Made by a program: the position numbers and the translations under genes. From Ereboglobus sp. PH5-10 (GTDB taxonomy: Bacteria; Verrucomicrobiota; Verrucomicrobiia; Opitutales; Opitutaceae), in contig NZ_JAQFIP010000002.1 in assembly GCF_029504735.1 (NCBI RefSeq), positions 1 to 64,000 on the forward strand: a DNA stretch of 64,000 nt, given 5' to 3'. Below, piece by piece: positions 8,629-16,123 of the stretch. The first letter of the stretch is position 1. The number at the start of each line of letters is the position of its first letter. The notes under the pieces were generated by a model that saw nothing but the letters and a program-made list of their open reading frames with translations, was not told where the DNA came from and ran no database searches.

Positions 8629-9006
8629 TCAGAACGGTTGCGTGCGCTGGCAGAATTGGAGGGCTAGGCCCCAGGGGTCGCGCATCATGAGGAGGGCGTT
8701 GCCGCCGGGGGTTTCCTCGACGACGAAGGTGGCTCCGGCTTTTTCCAGGCGGGCGCGGTCGGCTTTGGTGTCGGTTGAGACGAAGGCGACGTGGAGGACG
8801 AGCGGGGGCTGGTTGGCGTAATCGGGATAGGGCGTGGCGGGGTTGCTGTAGATTTCGATGAAGACGCGGCCGGTTTCGTCGGCAAGGAAATGCGTGTGCG
8901 GCGCGGCTTCGACGCGGCGGGCGACCGTGAGGCCGAGGTGCTCGACCCACCATGCGGCTTGGGCGCGGGCGTCGGGAGAGTTGAAGGCGAAGTGTTCGAA
9001 TTTCAT
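8629..9006 (-). CDS. VOC (glyoxalase/bleomycin resistance) family protein
   Basis: The 125-residue protein has a typical single vicinal-oxygen-chelate fold: FEHFAFNSPD at the start, a WWVEHLGL helix, a VFIEIYSN strand and a DPWGLALQF ending. Family members use a metal bound by His and Glu to act on small organic substrates, or bind antibiotics. His5 and the C-terminal region are compatible with metal binding; the substrate cannot be predicted. It lies downstream of oleB on the same strand, 81 bp away, with an AAGTCGA-type repeat between them. Confidence 0.85.
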   Translation of the reverse strand: MKFEHFAFNSPDARAQAAWWVEHLGLTVARRVEAAPHTHFLADETGRVFIEIYSNPATPYPDYANQPPLVLHVAFVSTDTKADRARLEKAGATFVVEETPGGNALLMMRDPWGLALQFCQRTQPF

Positions 9007-9051
9007 GGGCGGGTTGGTGCGGTTGGTGGTGGGTGGGTGTTGGCCGAGGGA

Positions 9052-9099
9052 AGCGACTTAAATCGACCGAAGTCGACTTGAGTCGATTTAAGTCGATGG
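9052..9099. repeat. AAGTCGA-type short tandem repeat
   Basis: Degenerate copies of a 7-8 bp unit (AAGTCGA, AAATCGA, GAGTCGA) run through this stretch in both orientations. The oleB stop codon (TAA, 9088-9090) and its last codons lie inside the repeat. Confidence 0.7.
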
Positions 9100-10083
9100 A
9101 AATAGAGGCTCGAAAAACTGCACGATTTTGGCGCGCACTTCCTCGCCGCCGTCGTCGAGGAGGTAGTGGCCGGTGTCGGGGAAGTGGTGCGTGGCGGCGT
9201 CGGGATAAACTTTGCGCCAGCGGTTGTAGAAGTGATCGTTGAAACAGAAATCGGCGCCGCCCCAGACGATGAGTTTCGGGTTGGCGGCGAGGAGCGGGAG
9301 GTTGCGCTCGATGGCGGTCAGCGTGGCGTGGGTGGGGTGCGCGGGCGACATGGGGATGTCGCGCACGAATTCGTGCACGGCGACGCGGTTGGCCCAGTTG
9401 TTGTGGGGGAAAAGATAGGCGCGTTTTTCGTCGGGGGTGAGTTTGCGGCGGTGCATGGTCATCCATGTCGCCGGCCATGCGAAGCCGTTGACGCCGCGGA
9501 CGATCAGGGCGCCGATGCCGAGGGGGGCGCGGCAGAGGCCGATGCGCGCGGGCATGTGGATGTCGGGGAACGCCGCCGTATTCAGAATTGTGATACGTCC
9601 GATTTTTTCGGGGTGGCGCGTGGCGAAGCCGAAGCCGATTGCGCCGCCCCAATCGTGAACGATGAGGTGAACGCGGCGGAGGTTGAGCGCCGCGACGAGC
9701 GCCTCGATGTCGGCGATGCGTTGCGCGAGTGTGTAGGGGTAATCGCGGGCGGAGGGTTTTTCGGAGAGGCCCATGCCGATGTGGTCGGGGGCGATGCAGC
9801 GGAGCGAGGGCGAGAGGGCGCGGATGATGTCGCGATAAAAAAACGACCACGTGGGATTGCCGTGAAGCATGAGCACGGCCTCGTCGGTGCGCGGGCCTTC
9901 GTCGGCGTAGTTCATGCGCGCGCCGCGGGGCGTGACGAAGGTGTTTTGCGCAAAGGGATAGAGGGCGCGGAGCCAGTCGGGGAGGGGCGCGCAGTTCGTA
10001 GCGCGGACTGCCAAGTCTGCTTTTTCGGAGGCAGACTTGGCAGTCTGCGCTACGCTGGCGTTCGTTTCGTTCGGGGTGTTCAT
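9088..10083 (-). CDS. oleB: OleB-like alpha/beta hydrolase (beta-lactone decarboxylase)
   Basis: This is a 331-residue alpha/beta hydrolase of the haloalkane-dehalogenase-like group. It has an oxyanion-hole motif (LMLHGNPTWSFFYRD), an APDHIGMGLSEKP strand and the nucleophile elbow HDWGGAIGFG, with Asp as nucleophile. A C-terminal catalytic His lies in DTGHYLLDD. OleB proteins remove CO2 from a beta-lactone in long-chain olefin synthesis; the adjacent oleA supports this assignment. The ATG at 10083 overlaps the oleA TGA by one base, indicating coupled translation; ATG 10089 is an alternative. About residues 10-29 are encoded by a palindromic repeat and look like an N-terminal insertion. No oleC or oleD is nearby. 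Confidence 0.8.
   Translation of the reverse strand: MNTPNETNASVAQTAKSASEKADLAVRATNCAPLPDWLRALYPFAQNTFVTPRGARMNYADEGPRTDEAVLMLHGNPTWSFFYRDIIRALSPSLRCIAPDHIGMGLSEKPSARDYPYTLAQRIADIEALVAALNLRRVHLIVHDWGGAIGFGFATRHPEKIGRITILNTAAFPDIHMPARIGLCRAPLGIGALIVRGVNGFAWPATWMTMHRRKLTPDEKRAYLFPHNNWANRVAVHEFVRDIPMSPAHPTHATLTAIERNLPLLAANPKLIVWGGADFCFNDHFYNRWRKVYPDAATHHFPDTGHYLLDDGGEEVRAKIVQFFEPLFPST
9997..10054. repeat. Palindromic element inside the oleB 5' end
   Basis: Inverted 24-bp arms at 9997-10020 and 10031-10054 differ at one position. Read on the minus strand, the element encodes a segment beginning VAQTAKSA. The right arm is the exact reverse complement of 19381-19404 in batB. Confidence 0.9.
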
Positions 10084-11123
10084 CACCATTCGACTCCGAG
10101 CATGAGGCAGTTGAGGCCGCTGCCGATTCCGAGGAGGGCGACGCGGTCGCCGGGTTTGACGGCGGAGTTCTCGGCGGCGAGGGCGAGCGTGACGGGGAGC
10201 GAGGCGGAGCCCATGTTGCCGAGTGTTTCGAAGGTGGAGAAATCCTTGGCGAGATCGAGTCCGACGGTTTCGTAGAGTTTGCGGCGGTGCACGGAGCCGA
10301 CTTGGTGGCAGATGTAGCGGTCGATGCCGGCGGTGTCCCACGCGGTGGCGGCGGTGAAGTCGGCCCAGGTTTCGCGGGCGAGGCCGACGCCGGCGATGAG
10401 GAGTTGCTCGGAGTCGGTTTGCATGGCGAGGGCTTCGGCGCCGTGGGTGTCGCCCTGGCAGAGGTCGTTGTATTGCGTGGCGGCGCGCCCGGCTCCGCCG
10501 ATGAGTCGCGGGGCGCGGCTGCCGGCGGGGAGGAGCGAGCGGTGGCAGAGGATGGCGGCGACGGCTCCGGAGCCGATGGTGAGGTTGGCGAAGTAGGGTT
10601 TGATTTCGTTGCGGTTGAGCGGCGCGGTGGTGAGGTGCGCGAGTGTTTGCTCGATGAGGGGGCGTCCGTTTTCGCCGGAGACGATCATGCCGGCGCCGAT
10701 CTGGCCGGATTCGATGAGGCCGGCGAGGATGACCATGCTGTTGAGGAAACCGAGGCAGGCGTTGGAGACGTCGAAGATTTGCGCGCGGGCGGTGAGGCCG
10801 ATTTTGCGGTGGGCGAAGGAGGCGGTGGCGGGTTCGAGCATGTCGCGGCAAACGGCGGCGTGCGTGAACATTTCGATTTGCTCGGCGCGGAGGGAGGATT
10901 TGGCGAGCACGGCGCGTCCGGCGGCGGCGCTGGCGTCGGATGCGCGCGTGTGCGCAGGCCAGTGGCGGCGCTCGCGAATGCCGGTCATGAGTTCGAGGCG
11001 GCCGAAGGGCAGGCGCAGGCGTTCGTAGAGCGGGCGGAGTTGTTCCTCGATCGCGGCGGATGTCCAGACTTCGTCAGGCAGCGCGATGGCGAGGGATTCG
11101 ATGTGGACGTTTTCGAACTTCAT
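10083..11123 (-). CDS. oleA: OleA-like thiolase, head-to-head acyl condensation
   Basis: The 346-residue protein is a FabH-like thiolase-fold enzyme. The nucleophilic cysteine sits in SNACLGF, and there is a C-terminal GIGSGLN glycine loop. OleA joins two fatty acyl-CoAs head to head to give a beta-keto acid, the first step of long-chain olefin synthesis. A FabH-like 3-oxoacyl-ACP synthase is the alternative, but the directly following OleB-type hydrolase favours OleA. Upstream on the same strand are fabI and fabZ, so acyl-chain supply and condensation may be co-transcribed, although a 160-bp repeat element separates oleA from fabI. Confidence 0.8.
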   Translation of the reverse strand: MKFENVHIESLAIALPDEVWTSAAIEEQLRPLYERLRLPFGRLELMTGIRERRHWPAHTRASDASAAAGRAVLAKSSLRAEQIEMFTHAAVCRDMLEPATASFAHRKIGLTARAQIFDVSNACLGFLNSMVILAGLIESGQIGAGMIVSGENGRPLIEQTLAHLTTAPLNRNEIKPYFANLTIGSGAVAAILCHRSLLPAGSRAPRLIGGAGRAATQYNDLCQGDTHGAEALAMQTDSEQLLIAGVGLARETWADFTAATAWDTAGIDRYICHQVGSVHRRKLYETVGLDLAKDFSTFETLGNMGSASLPVTLALAAENSAVKPGDRVALLGIGSGLNCLMLGVEW

Positions 11124-11152
11124 GAGTGGGAGGCGGAGTGCGCGAGCGCTAG

Positions 11153-11305
11153 AAATTCCAAATTCCAGTGATCAAATTCCAATGGGCGAGGCTCCGCCTC
11201 GTCCGGCGGCTGAAAGCCGCCGCTCCTTGTCGCATGCGCGTGTCTCACACGAGTTTGTCCATTGGAATTTGGCATTTGGAATTTGATCATTGGAATTTGG
11301 AATTT
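11153..11305. repeat. Composite repeat with AATTCCA arms and palindromic core
   Basis: Outer arms are tandem copies of the heptamer AATTCCA, direct on the left and inverted on the right. The core holds two adjacent palindromes (GGCGAGGCTCCGCCTCG and a GGCGGC/GCCGCC hairpin). A related composite in the opposite orientation lies at 17043-17242. The fabI gene ends inside the right arm. Confidence 0.85.
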
Positions 11306-12144
11306 CCACCGGCGTCAGCCGGTGGCTCGGGTCTCATTGCGAGGCGGATGATTTCGGCGTCGTAAAAGTTGCCGCCGAGGCCGGCGTCGATGGTGAGCGT
11401 GGTGGCGTTGATGCCGCTGGCGCGCGGGCTGAGCAGGAACACGGCGGAGTCGGCGACTTCCCGCGTGGCGAGGTTGCGTTTGCGGAGGGTGAGTTTTTCG
11501 GAGTAAAGGTAGCTTTCGATGTAACCGGGGATGCCGGCGGAGGCGCTGGTTTTGAGCGGGCCGGCGCCGACGATGTTGAAGCGCACTTCGCGCGTGGCGG
11601 GATCGGCGGAGAAGGATTTTGCGAGGAAGCGCGAGGCGGATTCGAGCGCGGCCTTGATCGGGCCCATGTAGCCGTAGTTGTCGGGCGTGACGAGGAGCGA
11701 CGAGATGCCGATGGTGACGACGGAGGCGTCGGACGCGAGGTGCTGCTTGAAGGCGCGGGCGATTTCGACGAGCGAGAAGGCGGAGATGGTCACGGCCTGG
11801 AGGAAGTCGGTGCGCTTGGTTTCGTCGAAGGGTTTCAGGCCCTCGGAGTAATTGGCGAAGGCGATGGAGTGGACGATGCCGTGGATGGGCGCGTGTCCGG
11901 CGGTGGCGATTTCGGCGGCGAGGCGCGCGGGCGCGCCTTCGTGTTCGACGTCGCAGATGAAAACGGGTTTTCCGGCGAGAAGGTTTTCGAGGGATTTTTT
12001 GCGCGCCTCGGAGCGGACGCTGTAAATGACGCGCGCGCCTTGTTCCTCGAGCGTGCGCGCGATGTGCCACGCGACGCTTTTGCGATTGGCGACGCCGAAG
12101 ACGACAAATGTTTTTCCGGCGATTTGGAGGAAGTCGGTGCTCAT
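11287..12144 (-). CDS. fabI: Enoyl-[acyl-carrier-protein] reductase FabI
   Basis: The 285-residue protein is an NAD(P)H-dependent short-chain dehydrogenase-type reductase that completes each fatty-acid elongation cycle. It has the FabI cofactor motif (GVANRKSVAWHIA), the HSIAFA segment, and the catalytic Tyr/Lys pair in NYGYMGPIKAALE at about residues 156 and 163. The DAGLGG ending is typical. The final residues (PPADAGGNSKFQ) are extra compared with the family and are encoded by the AATTCCA repeat. The gene starts 29 bp after fabZ. Confidence 0.95.
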   Translation of the reverse strand: MSTDFLQIAGKTFVVFGVANRKSVAWHIARTLEEQGARVIYSVRSEARKKSLENLLAGKPVFICDVEHEGAPARLAAEIATAGHAPIHGIVHSIAFANYSEGLKPFDETKRTDFLQAVTISAFSLVEIARAFKQHLASDASVVTIGISSLLVTPDNYGYMGPIKAALESASRFLAKSFSADPATREVRFNIVGAGPLKTSASAGIPGYIESYLYSEKLTLRKRNLATREVADSAVFLLSPRASGINATTLTIDAGLGGNFYDAEIIRLAMRPEPPADAGGNSKFQ

Positions 12145-12164
12145 ATTGTTTCAGTTTTTCCGAT

Positions 12165-12190
12165 TTCAGCCCTTCAGCCCTTCAGGCCTT
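12165..12190. repeat. TTCAGCCC octamer tandem repeat at the fabZ 3' end
   Basis: Three to four copies of an 8-bp unit (TTCAGCCC, last copy TTCAGGCC) overlap the fabZ stop codon at 12174. The unit also occurs in batD, the alpha-2-macroglobulin gene and several intergenic spacers. Confidence 0.8.
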
Positions 12191-12740
12191 GTGTCTCTGC
12201 CGGCCCAGAGGGCACCCCGTCAGAGCCAGCCCTTCGGGCCGCCACCTCCGGTGGCGCCATCTTCGCGCTGTCGCGCTCGTCAGCCTTTCCTGTTTGGCCT
12301 TCGGGTGTTTTCCAGACGACGGAATAATCGACGTTCATGACGCGCGTGCCGTCGGGTTTTTTGATTGAGCCGGTCATCATGGTGAAGCCGCCGAGGGTTT
12401 CTTTTTTCCTCACGTCGATGACGATGGTGTCACCGGGATAAACGGGGGCGCGGAAGCGCACGTCGTTTATTTTGGCGAGGAGCGGCACGCCTTCGCCGGG
12501 TTTGGCGCCCGCGGCCTGCGCCTGGCGGGCCATGTAGAGAGCGCCGGTTTGGAAGACGGCCTCGCAGAGCAGCACGCCGGGCGTGATGGGCGCGCCGGGA
12601 TAGTGGCCGCGATAAAAATCCTCGTCGGCGCGCCATGTGCGGCGAGCGGTGAGTCCGTCGGCGGTTTCGGCGACGATTTCGTCCACAAACAAAAACGGCG
12701 GGCGATGCGGTATGAGTTCTGTGACTGCTTGCGTTGACAT
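12174..12740 (-). CDS. fabZ: 3-hydroxyacyl-ACP dehydratase, FabZ/FabA hotdog family
   Basis: The 188-residue protein removes water from 3-hydroxyacyl-ACP in fatty-acid elongation. It has PHRPPFLFVDEI at the start and the active-site helix GHYPGAPITPGVLLCEAVFQ with the catalytic His and Glu. The FRAPVYPGD strand follows. FabZ proteins are usually about 145-160 residues; here about 45 residues follow the hotdog domain (from KTPEGQTGKADERD) and are encoded by palindromic and TTCAGCCC repeats. The ATG at 12740 is chosen because it places the domain start normally. It is first in the fabZ-fabI-oleA-oleB direction and divergent from the DUF971 gene. Confidence 0.88.
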   Translation of the reverse strand: MSTQAVTELIPHRPPFLFVDEIVAETADGLTARRTWRADEDFYRGHYPGAPITPGVLLCEAVFQTGALYMARQAQAAGAKPGEGVPLLAKINDVRFRAPVYPGDTIVIDVRKKETLGGFTMMTGSIKKPDGTRVMNVDYSVVWKTPEGQTGKADERDSAKMAPPEVAARRAGSDGVPSGPAETQGLKG

Positions 12741-12771
12741 TAGTAAAAGGAGAATGAGAAGGGGCGTTTTG

Positions 12772-13137
12772 ATGCGAGGCAAGAATCCGTTCTTTCACAA
12801 ATGCGCAAAGTTGCCTACAAACACCGTTTTAATTTTGAAGACGCCGCGGAACATCCAGCTCATCGGGACCGAAGTCGCCATCGCGTGGGACGATGGCAGC
12901 GAGTCGTATTTTCAGGGTGAAAAGCTCCGCGCGGCGTCCCCGAGCGCCGAGACGCGGGGCGAAAAGGACATCCTTGGCAACCAATACGGCGGGGACGGCC
13001 CGAGGGAGTTTCCGGGCGTGACGGTCGTCGGCTGGGCGCGCGTGGGCAATTACGCGCTGCGTTTCGATTTCAGCGACGGACATGGGAGCGGCATTTATAG
13101 CTTTGAGTATCTTGAGAAGTTGGCTCGCCAATTGTGA
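12772..13137 (+). CDS. DUF971-domain protein (GBBH-like N-terminal domain)
   Basis: The 121-residue protein has the core DUF971 pattern: IAWDDGSESYFQGEKLRAASPSAE, then VGWARVGNYALRFDFSDGHGSGIYSFEYLEKL. In larger proteins this small beta-rich domain precedes gamma-butyrobetaine hydroxylase and can bind zinc. As a stand-alone protein it is often linked to Fe-S cluster handling; its role here is unknown. The start at 12772 is backed by one of the few Shine-Dalgarno-like stretches in the window (GAGAAGGGG, 7 bp upstream). It is divergent from fabZ, with the two starts only 31 bp apart. Confidence 0.8.
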   Translation: MRGKNPFFHKCAKLPTNTVLILKTPRNIQLIGTEVAIAWDDGSESYFQGEKLRAASPSAETRGEKDILGNQYGGDGPREFPGVTVVGWARVGNYALRFDFSDGHGSGIYSFEYLEKLARQL

Positions 13138-13140
13138 TTT

Positions 13141-13278
13141 TTTATTTTGGATTTTCGATGTCAGACACTCATAGGCTCGTAGACTCGATTTTGGATTGCG
13201 CGCTTCCGCGCGAAAACGAAATCACGGTGGAGTGGCAGCTCCCAATCCAAAATCGAGAATCCAAAATCCAAAATTTCC
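13141..13278. repeat. Composite repeat with TCCAAAA arms upstream of hisI
   Basis: Heptamer arms (TTTTGGA on the left, TCCAAAA on the right) flank a core starting GCGCGCTTCCGCGCGAAAA. The same core with different arms (GATTCTC/GAAAATC) recurs at 15982-16118, so core and arms appear to be exchangeable modules. Confidence 0.8.
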
Positions 13279-13285
13279 ACACACC

Positions 13286-13744
13286 ATGAACTATCCAGCA
13301 CGCACCAATAATCAGGAGATCGAGCTTGGCTCGACGTTTCAGCCGAAGTTCGGCGAGGACGGCCTCATCCCTTGCATCACGCAGGACATCACCACGGGGC
13401 AGGTTCTCATGTTTGCCTTCATGAACGCCGAGTCGTTCGCGCACACGCTCAAGACGCGCAAGGCCACCTACTGGAGCCGCTCGCGCAAAAAACTTTGGGT
13501 GAAGGGCGAGGAGTCCGGCAACGTGCAATGGGTGAAAGAAATCTACACCGACTGCGATCAGGACGTCGTCCTCGTAAAGGTTGAGCAAACCGGCTCGGCC
13601 AACGCCTCCTGCCACAACGGCTACAAGAGCTGCTTCTACCGCAAGTTTGCCGACCTCGACACCGCCGCCGCCGGCACCGAATACAAGCTCACGACAATCG
13701 CCGAACGCCTCTTCGACCCGGCGACGGTGTATAAGAAGAAGTAG
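13286..13744 (+). CDS. hisI: Phosphoribosyl-AMP cyclohydrolase
   Basis: The 152-residue enzyme opens the purine ring of phosphoribosyl-AMP, the third step of histidine synthesis. It has [14 protein letters not shown], the [20 protein letters not shown] block and the zinc and catalytic residues in YTDCDQD and [13 protein letters not shown]. There is no fused HisE domain, so the pyrophosphohydrolase must be encoded elsewhere. No other his gene is in the window. The ATG at 13286 gives the usual family N-terminus. Confidence 0.95.
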   Translation: MNYPARTNNQEIELGSTFQPKFGEDGLIPCITQDITTGQVLMFAFMNAESFAHTLKTRKATYWSRSRKKLWVKGEESGNVQWVKEIYTDCDQDVVLVKVEQTGSANASCHNGYKSCFYRKFADLDTAAAGTEYKLTTIAERLFDPATVYKKK

Positions 13745-13837
13745 CGAGTAGCGGGTAGTGAGTAGCGAGTAGATAGGTCGGCTAAACCACGCTTGCGTCC
13801 GGCTTCTACTCGCTACCCGCTACTCACTACTCGCTAC
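13741..13837. repeat. GTAGCGA heptamer repeat in inverted arms
   Basis: Left arm 13741-13772 is four and a half copies of the heptamer GTAGCGA (variants GTAGCGG, GTAGTGA). Right arm 13806-13837 is the inverted version. The hisI stop codon (TAG 13742-13744) lies in the first unit. Confidence 0.9.
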
Positions 13838-13853
13838 TTTCCCCTCTTCCGCC

Positions 13854-14786
13854 ATGTCCGCCACTTGGGATATTCTCAAAGTCATTTCCGATCCGACGCG
13901 GGTGCGTCTGCTCGCGTTGCTGCAACACGAGGAACTCGCCGTCGCGGAAATGCAGGATATCCTCGGCATGGCGCAATCGCGCATCTCGTCGCAGCTCGCG
14001 ATTTTGCGGCAGGCGGGGCTTGTCGCGGATCGCCGCGAGGGGAAGAAGTCGTTTTACTCGTCGGTCGCGCAAGCCGATCCTGCGCAAAACGCGCTCGTCA
14101 AGGCGGCGTGCAATGCCGCGACGGGCGATCCCGCGCTTGTCGAGGATCGCGAAAATCTTGACCGCGTGCTCGCGCGCCGGCGCCAGCAATCCGAGGCGTA
14201 TTTTAACCTCATCGCGGGCAAGCTCGGCAAAAACCATTGTCCCGGACGTTCGTGGGAGGCCATCGGGCATCTCGCGCTCCGTCTCACGCCCGCGATCACG
14301 ATTGCCGATCTCGGGGCGGGGGAGGGGTTGGTTTCGCAACTCCTCGCGCGCCGCGCCGAGCGCGTTTGGTGCATCGACAATTCGCCGCGCATGGTCGAGG
14401 TCGGCACCGAGTTGGCCAAGCGCAACAACCTCGCCAACCTCGCCTACAAACTCGGCGACATCGAGGACGTGCCGCTGCCCGACGCGTCGGTCGATCTCGC
14501 GATACTCAGCCAGGCGCTCCACCACGCGCAGCATCCGCAAAAAGCGGTCGGCGAAGCGTGGCGCATACTGCGCCCCGGCGGACGCCTTCTAGTGCTCGAC
14601 CTGAAGGCGCACACGTTTGAAAAAGCGCGCGAACTTTACTCCGATGTTTGGCTCGGCTTTCAGGAAAACGTGTTGCACGGATTTTTGAAAAAAGCCGGTT
14701 TCCAGCAAGTCGAGGTTTCGGTCGTCGCGCGCGAGCCGATGGAGCCGTTTTTCGAAACGCTCCTGGCGAGCGGAACGAAAGCGTGA
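13854..14786 (+). CDS. ArsR-type regulator fused to a SAM methyltransferase
   Basis: This 310-residue protein has two domains. Residues 1-90 are an ArsR/SmtB winged helix (WDILKVISDPTRVRLLALL, then QSRISSQLAILRQAGLVADRR). Residues 135-305 are a class I methyltransferase with motif I (IADLGAGEGLVSQLL), a CIDNSPRMVEVG acidic loop and LRPGGRLLVLDL. Fusions of this type are known and are thought to tie transcription to a methylation reaction, but the ligand and substrate here are unknown. No metal-binding cysteine pair is evident in the ArsR domain. It is flanked by repeat elements. Confidence 0.85.
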   Translation: MSATWDILKVISDPTRVRLLALLQHEELAVAEMQDILGMAQSRISSQLAILRQAGLVADRREGKKSFYSSVAQADPAQNALVKAACNAATGDPALVEDRENLDRVLARRRQQSEAYFNLIAGKLGKNHCPGRSWEAIGHLALRLTPAITIADLGAGEGLVSQLLARRAERVWCIDNSPRMVEVGTELAKRNNLANLAYKLGDIEDVPLPDASVDLAILSQALHHAQHPQKAVGEAWRILRPGGRLLVLDLKAHTFEKARELYSDVWLGFQENVLHGFLKKAGFQQVEVSVVAREPMEPFFETLLASGTKA

Positions 14787-14790
14787 CGTT

Positions 14791-14893
14791 CGTAGGGGCG
14801 CACCTGGCGTGCGCCCTCGTGCCCGCCCGCTTTGTGCAAGCGCGCGCGGATCGTTTTTCGGATGCGAGGGCGCACGCGAGGTGCGCCCCTACG
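14791..14893. repeat. Long palindromic element after the ArsR-methyltransferase gene
   Basis: Inverted 29-bp arms at 14791-14819 and 14865-14893 (CGTAGGGGCGCACCT...) differ at one position and enclose a 45-bp loop. It starts 4 bp after the stop codon. The rest of the spacer to moxR (14894-15002) shows nothing recognisable. Confidence 0.88.
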
Positions 14894-15002
14894 GCGTGTT
14901 TTTTCTGCAAATCCAACTTGCACGACACGGCTCCACGGAAACAATTGTCCGTTCATTCAGTCTTAGCACATTTTCAAACACACCATCTCCACATCACAGC
15001 TT

Positions 15003-15980
15003 ATGATTACCGGTCCCGTTTGGTCCAAGAAACTCCGCGAAGAAATTGGCAAGGCAGTCATCGGTCAGGAGGCCACCATCGAGCGGCTGCTCGTCGCCCT
15101 GCTCGCCAATGGCCACGTGCTTCTCGAGGGCATGCCCGGCCTCGCGAAAACCCTCCTCGTCAAATCGCTCGGCACCGCGCTCGGCGTGCAGTTTGAGCGC
15201 ATCCAGTTCACGCCCGACCTTCTGCCGAGCGACGTCGTGGGCACGATGGTTTTCCAGCCGAAAACCGGCGAGTTCGTGTCGCATCGCGGCCCGATTTTCG
15301 CGAACCTCGTGCTCGCCGACGAAATCAACCGCGCCCCCGCCAAGGTGCAAAGCGCGCTGCTTGAGGCCATGCAGGAGCGGCAGGTCACCATCGGCGGGCA
15401 AACGCATCCGCTCCCGAAGCCGTTTTTCGTGATGGCCACGCAAAACCCCGTCGAGCAGGAGGGCACTTATCCGCTTCCCGAGGCGCAAACCGACCGCTTC
15501 CTTTTCAAGCTCATCGTCGATTACCCGAGCAGCGACGAGGAATCGCAAATGATGCAGCGCTGGGGCCAGGTCACCAAGCAGCCCGAGCTGCTTCCCGTTT
15601 CCAGCGGCGAGGAGCTCCTCTCGTTGCGCACGGAAGTGGACAGGGTGCACGTCGCGCCCGCGATGCAGGGCTACATGCTCGCGCTCGTCCGCGCCACGCG
15701 CGCGCTGGCCGCCGATCCGTCCACGCAACTCGAGCCGAATGCCAGACGCCATCTTTCCTTCGGCGCCTCGCCCCGCGCCTCGCTCGCGCTCTACCAGGCT
15801 TCGCGCGCGCTCGCATGGATGCGCGGGCAGGATTTTGTCAGCCCGTCGCTCGTGCAAGACATCGCAACCGACGTCCTCCGCCACCGCATGGGCCTGACCT
15901 ACGAGGCCGAGGCTGAAAACATAACCACCGACAAAGTCGTCGCCATGGTGCTCGACAAAACTCCGGTGCCGAAACTGTGA
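15003..15980 (+). CDS. MoxR-family AAA+ ATPase
   Basis: The 325-residue AAA+ ATPase has a MoxR-type Walker A (EGMPGLAKTLLVKSL), Walker B (LVLADEINRAPAKVQ), the sensor segment FVMATQNPVEQEGTYPLPEAQTDRF and a C-terminal lid. MoxR ATPases act as chaperones for VWA-domain proteins. It is the first gene of the moxR-DUF58-batA-batB-batC-batD/E series, the standard aerotolerance cluster. The ATG at 15003 gives a normal N-terminus (no Shine-Dalgarno). Confidence 0.93.
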   Translation: MITGPVWSKKLREEIGKAVIGQEATIERLLVALLANGHVLLEGMPGLAKTLLVKSLGTALGVQFERIQFTPDLLPSDVVGTMVFQPKTGEFVSHRGPIFANLVLADEINRAPAKVQSALLEAMQERQVTIGGQTHPLPKPFFVMATQNPVEQEGTYPLPEAQTDRFLFKLIVDYPSSDEESQMMQRWGQVTKQPELLPVSSGEELLSLRTEVDRVHVAPAMQGYMLALVRATRALAADPSTQLEPNARRHLSFGASPRASLALYQASRALAWMRGQDFVSPSLVQDIATDVLRHRMGLTYEAEAENITTDKVVAMVLDKTPVPKL

Positions 15981-15981
15981 A

Positions 15982-16118
15982 GAAATTTTCGATTCTCGAT
16001 TCTCGATTTGACGGACTGTCGCTAACGCTCGAAACGATTGCGCGCTACCGCGCGAAAACGAAATCGAAAATGGAGCGGTAGCTCCCAATCGAAAATCGAG
16101 AATCGAAAATCGAAAATT
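15982..16118. repeat. Composite repeat with GATTCTC arms between moxR and the DUF58 gene
   Basis: Left arm is built from GATTCTC heptamers, right arm from their inverse (GAGAATC, GAAAATC). The core (GCGCGCTACCGCGCGAAAA...) matches the one upstream of hisI. It fills almost the whole 143-bp spacer. Confidence 0.85.
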
Positions 16119-16123
16119 CCGCC

